Source of the DNA: Burkholderiales bacterium
Lineage (GTDB): Bacteria; Pseudomonadota; Gammaproteobacteria; Burkholderiales; Burkholderiaceae_E
DNA: 13,643 nt
Assembly: GCA_027489195.1 (NCBI GenBank)
Contig: JAIYAG010000397.1
Coordinates: 1-13,643, forward strand
Reading direction: 5' to 3'
In this document: one piece after another, positions 1-8,790 of the stretch
Position numbering within the stretch: position 1 is the stretch's first letter
How the letters are laid out: each line of letters begins with the position of its first letter
The notes under the pieces: generated by a model
The model's input: the letters and a program-made list of their open reading frames with translations, nothing else
The model's database searches: none
What the model was told of the DNA's origin: nothing
Translations under genes and position numbers: made by a program

Positions 1-567
1 CTGATCGCCGACCCGCAGGTGCGCAACCGCGGCACCATCGGCGGCGACATCGCCCACGGCGACCCCGCCAACGACCATCCGGCGCTGTCGCTGGCGCTGG
101 ATGCGAGCTTCGTGATCGCGGGCCCGAACGGCGAGCGCACCGTCAAGGCCGACGACTTCTTCCTGGGCCTGTACGTGACCGCCCTGGCCGAGGACGAGAT
201 CCTGGTGGAGATCCGCGTGCCGGCCTTCGCGCCGAAGACCGGCTGGGGCTACGAGAAGCTCAAGCGCAAGACCGGCGACTGGGCGACCGCGGGCGCCGCG
301 GTGGTGCTGCGCCTCGACGCAGGCCGTGTGTCCTACGCACGGATCGGCCTGACCAACGTCGGCCCGACCGCGCTGCGCGCCACCGACGCCGAGGCCGCCC
401 TGGTCGGCCGGGCGCTCGACGACGCGTCGATCGACGCCGCCGCCGCCGCCGCGATGGCCATCTGCGACCCCGCCGAAGACCTGCGCGGCGACCGCGAATA
501 CAAGACAGCGATGGCCGGCCAGATGGTCCGCCGCGCGATCCGCGCCGCAGCGGCGCGGGCCCAGTGA
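1..567 (+). CDS. coxM: CoxM, FAD-binding medium subunit of CO dehydrogenase (5' partial)
   Basis: Medium, FAD-carrying subunit of aerobic CO dehydrogenase, which passes electrons from the CoxS iron-sulfur clusters towards the quinone pool. The reading frame is open from the first base, so the gene starts upstream of the window. 188 residues are visible, against roughly 285-290 for the family, so about the first 100 (including the first FAD motif) are missing. The second FAD-binding motif, TIGGD, is visible at residues 12-16 within DPQVRNRGTIGGD. The rest fits the FAD-binding domain plus the C-terminal CO dehydrogenase flavoprotein domain (LKRKTGDWATAGAAVVLRL region, then a helical tail near EYKTAMAGQMVRRA). 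It ends 16 bases before coxS and must lie in the same operon. XdhB-type flavoproteins of other molybdenum hydroxylases look similar, but the adjoining form I coxL settles the assignment. Confidence 0.93.
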   Translation: MIADPQVRNRGTIGGDIAHGDPANDHPALSLALDASFVIAGPNGERTVKADDFFLGLYVTALAEDEILVEIRVPAFAPKTGWGYEKLKRKTGDWATAGAAVVLRLDAGRVSYARIGLTNVGPTALRATDAEAALVGRALDDASIDAAAAAAMAICDPAEDLRGDREYKTAMAGQMVRRAIRAAAARAQ

Positions 568-583
568 ACCCGGGAGACGACCC

Positions 584-3468
<2,885 letters not shown>

Positions 3469-3477
3469 AGAGCGACG

Positions 3478-3502
3478 GGGGGCGCCGATCGTCGGCGCCC
3501 CC
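3478..3502 (+). promoter_or_regulatory. Perfect stem-loop between coxL and coxG
   Basis: GGGGGCGCCGA (3478-3488) and TCGGCGCCCCC (3492-3502) are exact inverted repeats: 11 bp, nearly all G-C, with a TCG loop. It starts nine bases after the coxL stop and ends 15 bases before the coxG start. No run of T follows, so it is not a classical intrinsic terminator. It could partly attenuate transcription or protect the 3' end of coxMSL mRNA, giving more structural subunits than accessory proteins. The structure is seen directly; the role is inferred. Confidence 0.6.
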
Positions 3503-3517
3503 GAAGACGAGGACGAC

Positions 3518-4252
3518 ATGGAAGTCAAGCTGGACAAGAAGTACCCGATCGCGGCAACCGTCGAGCAGGCGTGGACGGTGCTCGCCGACGTCAATGCGAC
3601 GGCCGTCTGCATGCCTGGTGCGCAGATCACCGAGCAGATCGACGCCACCCACTACAAGGGCGCGGTCAAGAGCAAGGTCGGCCCGGCGACGATGAGCTTC
3701 GCGGGGACCATCGAGGTGCTCGAGCTCGAGCCCTCCACCCGCACGCTGCGCATGCTGGGCGCGGGCGCCGACAAGGCCGGCTCCTCGGCCTCGATGGACC
3801 TGACCGCGCGCGTGGTGCCGGCCGACGGTGGCGGTTCGACGCTCGAGGGCGAGGCGGTGATCAAGGTCAACGGCAAGCTCGCGCAGTTCGGCAGCCGGCT
3901 GCTGGTGCCGGTCGCCGACGCGATGCTCGCGCAGTTCGCGGATCGGTTCCGCGCGGCGGCGGCGGCCGTGCCGGTCGCGGCGGATGCGGGCACGGTGGCC
4001 GGGGCCGGGGCGGGCCCGGGCATCGATGCGGGCACGACGGATGCGGCGGCGATGGTGGCCGACGCGGGTGCCCCGGCGACGGCGGCGGCAGCGTCCGGCA
4101 CGACGGCGACGGCCTCCTGCACGGCGACCCCGCCGCGCGCCGCGGCGCCCGCCCCGGCCGCGCCGGTCGCCACCGAGCTCAACGCGCTCGGCCTGATCTG
4201 GACGGTCATCAAGGGCTGGTTCGCCGGCCTGTTCGGCGGCAAGCGGACGTGA
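3518..4252 (+). CDS. coxG: CoxG, CO dehydrogenase-associated SRPBCC protein with C-terminal membrane-binding tail
   Basis: CoxG-family protein (244 aa) with an SRPBCC/START-like lipid-binding fold at about residues 1-146 (opening MEVKLDKKYPIAATVEQAW, then NATAVCMPGAQ and VNGKLAQFGSRLL, all typical of the family). Family members recruit CO dehydrogenase to the membrane and have been reported to bind quinone, so the likely job is passing electrons from CoxMSL to the respiratory quinone pool. Residues 147-219 form an Ala/Pro/Gly/Thr-rich, probably disordered linker. The end, LNALGLIWTVIKGWFAGLFG (221-240), is an amphipathic or hydrophobic helix suited to membrane anchoring. The ATG at 3518 has a GAGGA ribosome-binding site at 3509-3513. 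The gene lies between coxL and coxD, unlike the coxMSLDEFG order of O. carboxidovorans. Its stop overlaps the coxD start (GTGA). Confidence 0.9.
   Translation: MEVKLDKKYPIAATVEQAWTVLADVNATAVCMPGAQITEQIDATHYKGAVKSKVGPATMSFAGTIEVLELEPSTRTLRMLGAGADKAGSSASMDLTARVVPADGGGSTLEGEAVIKVNGKLAQFGSRLLVPVADAMLAQFADRFRAAAAAVPVAADAGTVAGAGAGPGIDAGTTDAAAMVADAGAPATAAAASGTTATASCTATPPRAAAPAPAAPVATELNALGLIWTVIKGWFAGLFGGKRT
3983..4036 (+). repeat. Short direct repeat in the CoxG linker coding region
   Basis: GATGCGGGCACG occurs at 3983-3994 and again at 4025-4036, 42 bases apart (14 codons, in frame), encoding DAGT at residues 156-159 and 170-173. Related GCGGATGCGG and GACGCGGGTGCC segments lie around it. It looks like slippage or duplication within a low-complexity linker and has no evident regulatory role. 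Confidence 0.5.
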
Positions 4253-5139
4253 CCGACGCCGAGCTGCGCGAGCGGCTGCAGCAGGCGGGCTACGTCTGCG
4301 ACGAAGCGCTGGCCACGACGCTGTGGCTGGCCGGCGAGCTCGAGCGGCCGCTGCTGCTCGAGGGCGATGCGGGCGTGGGCAAGACCGCGCTCGCGCTCGG
4401 CCTGGCTCGCGCCACCGGGCGCCGGCTGGTGCGGCTGCAGTGCCACGAGGGCATCGACCTCGCGCAGGCGGCCTACGAATGGAACTACGGTCGCCAGCTT
4501 CTGGCGATCCGGGTGCGCGAGTCCGACGGCGCGCGTGCCGAGGAAGCCGACCTGTTCGCGCGCGACTACCTGCTCGAGCGCCCGCTGCTGCAGGCGATCG
4601 CGAGCGAGCAGCCCTGCGTGCTGCTGATCGACGAGGTCGACCGCGCCGACGAGGCCTTCGAGGCCTTCCTGCTGGAGGTGCTCGCCGACTGGCAGATCAC
4701 CGTGCCCGAACTGGGCACGCTCGCCGCGCGCCACGTGCCGATGGCGGTCCTCACCTCCAACGGCACCCGCGAGCTGTCGGACGCGCTGCGCCGGCGCTGC
4801 CTCTATCACTGGCTCGACTATCCGACGCTCGCGCGCGAGCTCGCGATCGTGCGCGCCACGCTGCCGCAGGCGGAGTCCGCGCTGGTCGAGCAGGCGGTGA
4901 CCTTCGTTCAGCGGCTGCGGCGCGAGGACCTCGGCAAGACGCCGGGCGTGGCCGAGACGCTCGACTGGATCCGCGCGCTGCACCGGATGAAGCTGCGCGC
5001 GCTGCCCGACGACCCGCATGCGCTCGTCGCGACCCTCGGCTGTCTGCTCAAGACGCGCGAGGATCGCTTCCAGATGGCGCCCGAACGGCTCGGCCAGCTG
5101 CTCGAGGGCCGGCGCGCCGGCGTCGCCGAGAAGGGCTGA
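4249..5139 (+). CDS. coxD: CoxD, AAA+ ATPase for CO dehydrogenase active-site maturation
   Basis: MoxR-type AAA+ ATPase (296 aa, the usual CoxD length) of the cytoplasm or inner membrane face. In O. carboxidovorans CoxD is needed to mature the Mo-Cu site, where it is implicated in sulfuration. Visible motifs: Walker A GDAGVGKT (39-46), Walker B VLLIDE (124-129), a sensor-1-like LTSN (168-171) and an arginine cluster RRR (181-183). The segment ECHEGID-like QCHEGIDLAQAAYEW after Walker A is typical of this family. The frame is open far upstream, but the GTG at 4249, overlapping the coxG stop (GTGA), gives the family's normal N-terminus (TDAELRERLQQAGY). The gene partners with CoxE, which begins at its stop codon; MoxR/VWA pairs usually act together as a chaperone. 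Confidence 0.93.
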   Translation: MTDAELRERLQQAGYVCDEALATTLWLAGELERPLLLEGDAGVGKTALALGLARATGRRLVRLQCHEGIDLAQAAYEWNYGRQLLAIRVRESDGARAEEADLFARDYLLERPLLQAIASEQPCVLLIDEVDRADEAFEAFLLEVLADWQITVPELGTLAARHVPMAVLTSNGTRELSDALRRRCLYHWLDYPTLARELAIVRATLPQAESALVEQAVTFVQRLRREDLGKTPGVAETLDWIRALHRMKLRALPDDPHALVATLGCLLKTREDRFQMAPERLGQLLEGRRAGVAEKG

Positions 5140-6281
5140 TGGACGCGCCGCACGCCGCGCCGCTGGAGGCGATCGCCGGGTTCGCCGCGCTGCTGCGCGA
5201 GCACGGCCTGGCGGTCGGCGTGTCCGAGCAGCAGGCGATGGTGCGCGCCGCACTCGCGGTGCCGCTGTCGCGGTCCGCGACGCTCGACGCCGGCTGGCGC
5301 GCGATCGCCTGCCGCGACGCACGCGACTGGCGGGCCTGGCCCGAGCTCTTCGAGCGCTACTGGCATCCCGAGAGGCTCAAGGGCACGGTGCGCACCAGTC
5401 AGCGCACGCGGCCCTCGCGCGACCTGCGCCAGGTGGTGCAGGCGCTGCAGACCTCGCTCGGCGCGCCCGGTGCGCGCCCTGGTGACACGGCGCTGCACAC
5501 CGACGCCGGCGAGACCGAGGACGACGCGGCACCGCGCGCACGTGGCGGCGCGAGCCGCACCGAGGCGCTGCACGACCGCTCGCTGTCGGAGTGGCTGCCG
5601 CAGGACCTCGCCGCGCTGCAGAAGCTCGCCGAGGACATCGCGCGGCGGCTGCGCCGACGGCTGACGCGGCGCCGCCATGCGCATCCGCGCGGCGCGCGGC
5701 TCGACCTGCGCCGCACGCTGCGCGCGAGCCTGGCCACGGGCGGCACACCGGTCGCGCCTGCCTGGCAGCGCCCGCGCCGCGAGCGCCCCCGCCTGTACGT
5801 GCTGGTCGACGTCAGCCGCTCGATGCAGACGCACGCGCAGCTCTTCCTGAGGATCGCGCGCGCCTTCGTCGAGCCGGCGCAGGCGCGGGTGTTCGTGTTC
5901 CACACGCGGCTCGCCGAGGTCACGCCGCTGCTGCGGCGCGATTCGCCGAGCGTCCAGGAGAAGGTCAACGCGGTGTCGGCCGGATTCGGCGGCGGCACGC
6001 GGATCGCGACCAGCCTGTCCGACTTCCACGGCACCCACGTGCGCGGCGCGCTCGGGCGCGATGCGCGGGTGTGGGTGCTCTCCGACGGCTTCGACGCGGA
6101 CCCGCCCGAGCGGCTCGCGCAGGAGCTCGCGACGATCCGCGCGCGCGGGGCGCGCGTCACCTGGTTCCACCCGTCGCCGCAGCCGCCGGCCTCCGAGGCG
6201 ATCACGGCCGCGCGGCCGCTGATCGGGCGGTTCGTGCGCCTGAACAGCCTGCGCGACCTCGCGGCTGCGCCGCTGCAATGA
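5139..6281 (+). CDS. coxE: CoxE, von Willebrand factor A domain maturation protein
   Basis: VWA-domain protein of the CoxE family (380 aa) that works with CoxD; in O. carboxidovorans the pair is tied to copper insertion and active-site assembly. The N-terminal half is helical and Arg/Ala-rich. The VWA domain spans about residues 215-375. Its metal-ion site (MIDAS) looks intact: DVSRS beginning at D224, the GGGT threonine T287, and the SDG aspartate D316. The segment HDRSLSEWLPQDLAALQKL upstream of the domain fits the family. The start is the ATG sharing one base with the coxD stop (TGATG), preceded by AGAAGG at 5129-5134. No membrane segment or signal peptide is visible, so it is probably cytoplasmic. 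Confidence 0.93.
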   Translation: MDAPHAAPLEAIAGFAALLREHGLAVGVSEQQAMVRAALAVPLSRSATLDAGWRAIACRDARDWRAWPELFERYWHPERLKGTVRTSQRTRPSRDLRQVVQALQTSLGAPGARPGDTALHTDAGETEDDAAPRARGGASRTEALHDRSLSEWLPQDLAALQKLAEDIARRLRRRLTRRRHAHPRGARLDLRRTLRASLATGGTPVAPAWQRPRRERPRLYVLVDVSRSMQTHAQLFLRIARAFVEPAQARVFVFHTRLAEVTPLLRRDSPSVQEKVNAVSAGFGGGTRIATSLSDFHGTHVRGALGRDARVWVLSDGFDADPPERLAQELATIRARGARVTWFHPSPQPPASEAITAARPLIGRFVRLNSLRDLAAAPLQ

Positions 6282-6309
6282 CTCCCGCATCCAGAGAAGG
6301 ACGACCGAC

Positions 6310-7413
6310 ATGACGAACCCCCACGACGTGCTCGCCGCCGCCCAGCGGCTGCGCGCGGCGCAGCAGCCCTTCGCGCTGATCACGGTGCTGCGGGTCGCGC
6401 CGCCGGCGTCCGCGCGGCCCGGCGACAAGGCCGTCGCGACCGCCGAGGGCATCGTGCACGGCTGGATCGGCGGCGGCTGCGCGCAGCCCGCGGTGACGAA
6501 GACCGTGCGCGCCGCGCTCGCCGACGGCCGCGCCCGCATGATCCGCATCGCGCCCGCCGCCGAGGGCAGCGTGCGCGAGCTCGACGAGGTGCTCGAGTTC
6601 GGCATGGCCCGCCACTCCGGCGGCACGCTCGAGCTGTTCGTCGATCCGGTGCTGCCGCAGGCCCGGCTGGTGGTGATCGGCGACACGCCGCTTGCCGCGG
6701 CACTGGCGGGCCTCGCGCCGCGCGTCGGGCTGCCGGTGTCGGTGGTGGCGCACGGTGGCGACGCGGCGCGCTTCGAGGACGCGGCCCAGGTGCTCGTCGA
6801 CGACGGCGACCTCGCCTCGGTGCCGGCGGGCGCGTTCGTGGTCGTCGCCACGCAGGGACGGCGCGACCTGCAGGGCCTGCGCGCGGCGCTCTCGCTCGAC
6901 GCACGCCGGGTGTTCTTCGTCGCCAGCGCCCGCAAGGCGCAGGTGCTCAAGGCCTCGCTCGTCGAGTCCGGGGCGGACGCCGCGGCGGTCGCGGCCATCA
7001 TCGCGCCCGCGGGTCAGCCGATCGGTGCCCAGACGCCCGAGGAGATCGCGCTGTCGGTGCTGGCCGCGGTGGTCGCGGCCCGACGCTCGGGCGGTGCGGC
7101 CGCTGCCACACCGGAGGTCGATGCCGGGGCCGGATCGGTGGCCGGTTCGGTCGGCGAAGCGACGACCGACGGCGGGCGTGCCGAGGCCGAGGCGCCGCCC
7201 GCCGCGCTCGAGGCCGCCTCGTCGTGCTGTGGCGGCAGGTCGGCGGCGATGACCGGGAGCGACGAACCGGCACCGGACTCGACGGCCGTCGGGACGGCGG
7301 TCGCACGCCGCCCGCGTGCGGCCGCACCGGGCACCCCGGAGGCGCCGCGCCCTCCCGCCGCCGTGCCCGATCCCGCGGCCGTCGCGCCGCGCTCGTCGTG
7401 CTGCGGAGGCTGA
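6310..7413 (+). CDS. coxF: CoxF, XdhC/CoxI-family cofactor chaperone with Cys-motif C-terminal extension
   Basis: XdhC/CoxI-family maturation protein (367 aa). The first 80 residues are the XdhC/CoxI domain, including GWIGGGC with the family's conserved cysteine C57. Residues 118-255 form the Rossmann-like XdhC C-terminal domain (ARLVVIGDTPLAAALAG; VVVATQGRRD), here in the CoxF-type variant without the GAGHVA glycine loop. CoxF in O. carboxidovorans has been implicated in putting copper into the active site. Unusual is the C-terminal tail from about 259 onward: Ala/Pro-rich, with SSCCGG at 304-309 and again as the last six residues (362-367). These cysteine pairs are plausible metal ligands, which is inference. 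The ATG has an AGAAGGA ribosome-binding site at 6295-6301. Mo hydroxylase XdhC is the alternative, but the neighbours favour CoxF. Confidence 0.85.
   Translation: MTNPHDVLAAAQRLRAAQQPFALITVLRVAPPASARPGDKAVATAEGIVHGWIGGGCAQPAVTKTVRAALADGRARMIRIAPAAEGSVRELDEVLEFGMARHSGGTLELFVDPVLPQARLVVIGDTPLAAALAGLAPRVGLPVSVVAHGGDAARFEDAAQVLVDDGDLASVPAGAFVVVATQGRRDLQGLRAALSLDARRVFFVASARKAQVLKASLVESGADAAAVAAIIAPAGQPIGAQTPEEIALSVLAAVVAARRSGGAAAATPEVDAGAGSVAGSVGEATTDGGRAEAEAPPAALEAASSCCGGRSAAMTGSDEPAPDSTAVGTAVARRPRAAAPGTPEAPRPPAAVPDPAAVAPRSSCCGG
7405..7409 (+). promoter_or_regulatory. Ribosome-binding site deciding the mocA-like start
   Basis: GGAGG lies five bases before the ATG at 7415 and also encodes the two terminal glycines of the CoxF SSCCGG tail. 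It supports this ATG over later in-frame GTG codons near 7457. Confidence 0.6.
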
Positions 7414-7414
7414 C

Positions 7415-8089
7415 ATGGGCTGCATCCTGAAAGGCGGCGGCGGCCTGCACGCGCGCGTGGCGGTGGGCGCGGTGCTGCTCGCCGCGGGCAGCGGCTCGCG
7501 GATGGGCACGCGGCCGAAGTCGCTGCTCGAGCTCGGCGGCGTGCCGCTGATCCGCCGCCAGCTGATCGCGCTGTCCGGTGCGGGGGTCGACGAGGTGGTG
7601 GTGGTGCTCGGCCACCATGCCGAACTCATCGAGCCGGTCGTGCAGAACTTTCCGGTGACGATCGTACACAACCCGAATCCCGACGAGGGGCTGGTGTCCT
7701 CGCAGCGGATCGGGCTGGCGGCGCTCGGCGGCAAGCTCGATGCAGTGGTGATCGCGCTGGCGGATCAGCCGATGATGCAGTCGCAGGACATCGTCGCGCT
7801 GATCGGCGCCTGGAAGAAGCGTCCGGAAGGGACCTCGGTGGTGTATCCCGAGGTCGGCGGCGAGCGTGGCAACCCGGTGGTGATCGGCGCGGACGTGCGC
7901 GAGCAGGTGCTCGCCGGCGCGGTGAACGTCGGCTGCCGGCAGTGGCAGGCCGCGCATCCCGAGGCGGTCGCGCCCTTCGTGACCGACAACCGCCGCTACC
8001 GCGTCGACGTGGACACGCCCGAAGACCTCGAGCGCTTCGAGCGCGAGACCGGCCACGTGCTGCGCTGGCCGGCGGGCTTCGCCGCGTGA
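7415..8089 (+). CDS. mocA: MocA-like molybdenum cofactor cytidylyltransferase
   Basis: MobA/MocA-type nucleotidyltransferase (224 aa) expected to join CMP to molybdopterin, making the cytosine dinucleotide cofactor that CO dehydrogenase needs. Motifs: LLAAGSGSRMG (21-31) with K35, where the AAG form rather than the GGxS of MobA points to CTP use; DQP (117-119) for metal binding; GNPV (152-155); and DVDTPEDL (198-205). The GDxGAR stretch of the family is replaced by VNVGCRQW (170-177), so this may be a cox-specific subgroup. The start is the ATG one base after the coxF stop, backed by GGAGG. The leading MGCILKGGGG before the core fold is unusual, so a start at a GTG near 7457 is possible. The stop overlaps the next gene's GTG. 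Confidence 0.82.
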   Translation: MGCILKGGGGLHARVAVGAVLLAAGSGSRMGTRPKSLLELGGVPLIRRQLIALSGAGVDEVVVVLGHHAELIEPVVQNFPVTIVHNPNPDEGLVSSQRIGLAALGGKLDAVVIALADQPMMQSQDIVALIGAWKKRPEGTSVVYPEVGGERGNPVVIGADVREQVLAGAVNVGCRQWQAAHPEAVAPFVTDNRRYRVDVDTPEDLERFERETGHVLRWPAGFAA

Positions 8090-8790
8090 GTCTGGCGCCC
8101 GGCGTCCACGCGCTGTGGCCGACGCCGATCGGCGTCTACCGGCTGCCCGGCGCGGACACGCTCAACCCGGTGCTGGCACGCATGCTCGGCGCGCTGCGCC
8201 TGGCGCAGGCGCAGGCCCGGGGCGAGTCGGCCGATGCGCCCTTCTTCGCGAGCGACGACGACCTGCTGCGCCGGCTGCGTACGCCCGAGGGCGAGGCACT
8301 GGTGCGCTTCGTCGTCGCCTCGCTGCAGGACATGGTCGGCCGCACCAACGCCGCGGCCTGGCCGCCCGGCCGCCGTGCGATGCGGATCGCGATCGACGGC
8401 ATGTGGTTCCAGTGCAGCCGCGGCGGTGCGTTCCATGACGTGCACACCCACGGCAACTGCTCGTGGTCGGGCGTGTACGTCGTGCAGGTCGACCCACCCG
8501 AGGCGCGCGCGGCACATCCGGTCCACGGGGCGCGGCATGGCGTGACGCGCTTCTACGGCCCGCCCTTCGCGCAGCTCGGCGGCGCACACGTCGATCTCGG
8601 GAACGCCTACCTGCAGCCGCCGCATGTGGACGTCGAGCCGGTGCCCGGTCAGCTGACGCTCTTCCCCTCGTGGCTGATGCACCAGGCGATGCCGTACGAC
8701 GGCCGCACCGAGCGGATCATCGTGTCGTTCAATGCGAGCGTGCATGCCGCCGAGGGGGACGACCGCCTCCACGGCTACGCGGCCGGATGA
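8086..8790 (+). CDS. Putative 2-oxoglutarate/Fe(II)-dependent oxygenase (TIGR02466-like)
   Basis: 234-aa protein resembling the TIGR02466 group of putative 2OG-Fe(II) oxygenases. It has the opening LWPTPIGVYRL, the central HTHGNCSWSGVYVVQVD (H120, H122) and the late PGQLTLFPSWLMHQAMPY with H199, followed by RTERIIVSFN with R210. H120 or H122 and H199 would be iron ligands and R210 the 2-oxoglutarate anchor. A classical HxD pair is not obvious, so the ligand set is uncertain. The GTG at 8086 overlaps the mocA-like stop (GTGA), so the gene is translated as part of the cox operon. Nothing in the sequence shows its substrate. A role in modifying a CO dehydrogenase component is speculation; it could equally be an unrelated passenger. 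Confidence 0.7.
   Translation: MSLAPGVHALWPTPIGVYRLPGADTLNPVLARMLGALRLAQAQARGESADAPFFASDDDLLRRLRTPEGEALVRFVVASLQDMVGRTNAAAWPPGRRAMRIAIDGMWFQCSRGGAFHDVHTHGNCSWSGVYVVQVDPPEARAAHPVHGARHGVTRFYGPPFAQLGGAHVDLGNAYLQPPHVDVEPVPGQLTLFPSWLMHQAMPYDGRTERIIVSFNASVHAAEGDDRLHGYAAG

Noticed and set aside
436..455. GCC-rich trinucleotide run in coxM
   Set aside because: It encodes a short alanine run in the family's variable region; ordinary codon bias rather than a functional repeat.
3469..3517. Promoter for coxG in the coxL-coxG gap
   Set aside because: The 49 bases are filled by the hairpin and ribosome-binding site; no -35/-10 pair is visible.
3652..5322. 556-codon open frame on the - strand opposite coxG and coxD
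   Set aside because: Low-complexity composition from GC bias, no start context, and it overlaps two well-supported genes.
4908..7001. 697-codon open frame on the - strand opposite coxE and coxF
   Set aside because: Ser/Arg/Ala-rich shadow translation with no recognisable fold motif.
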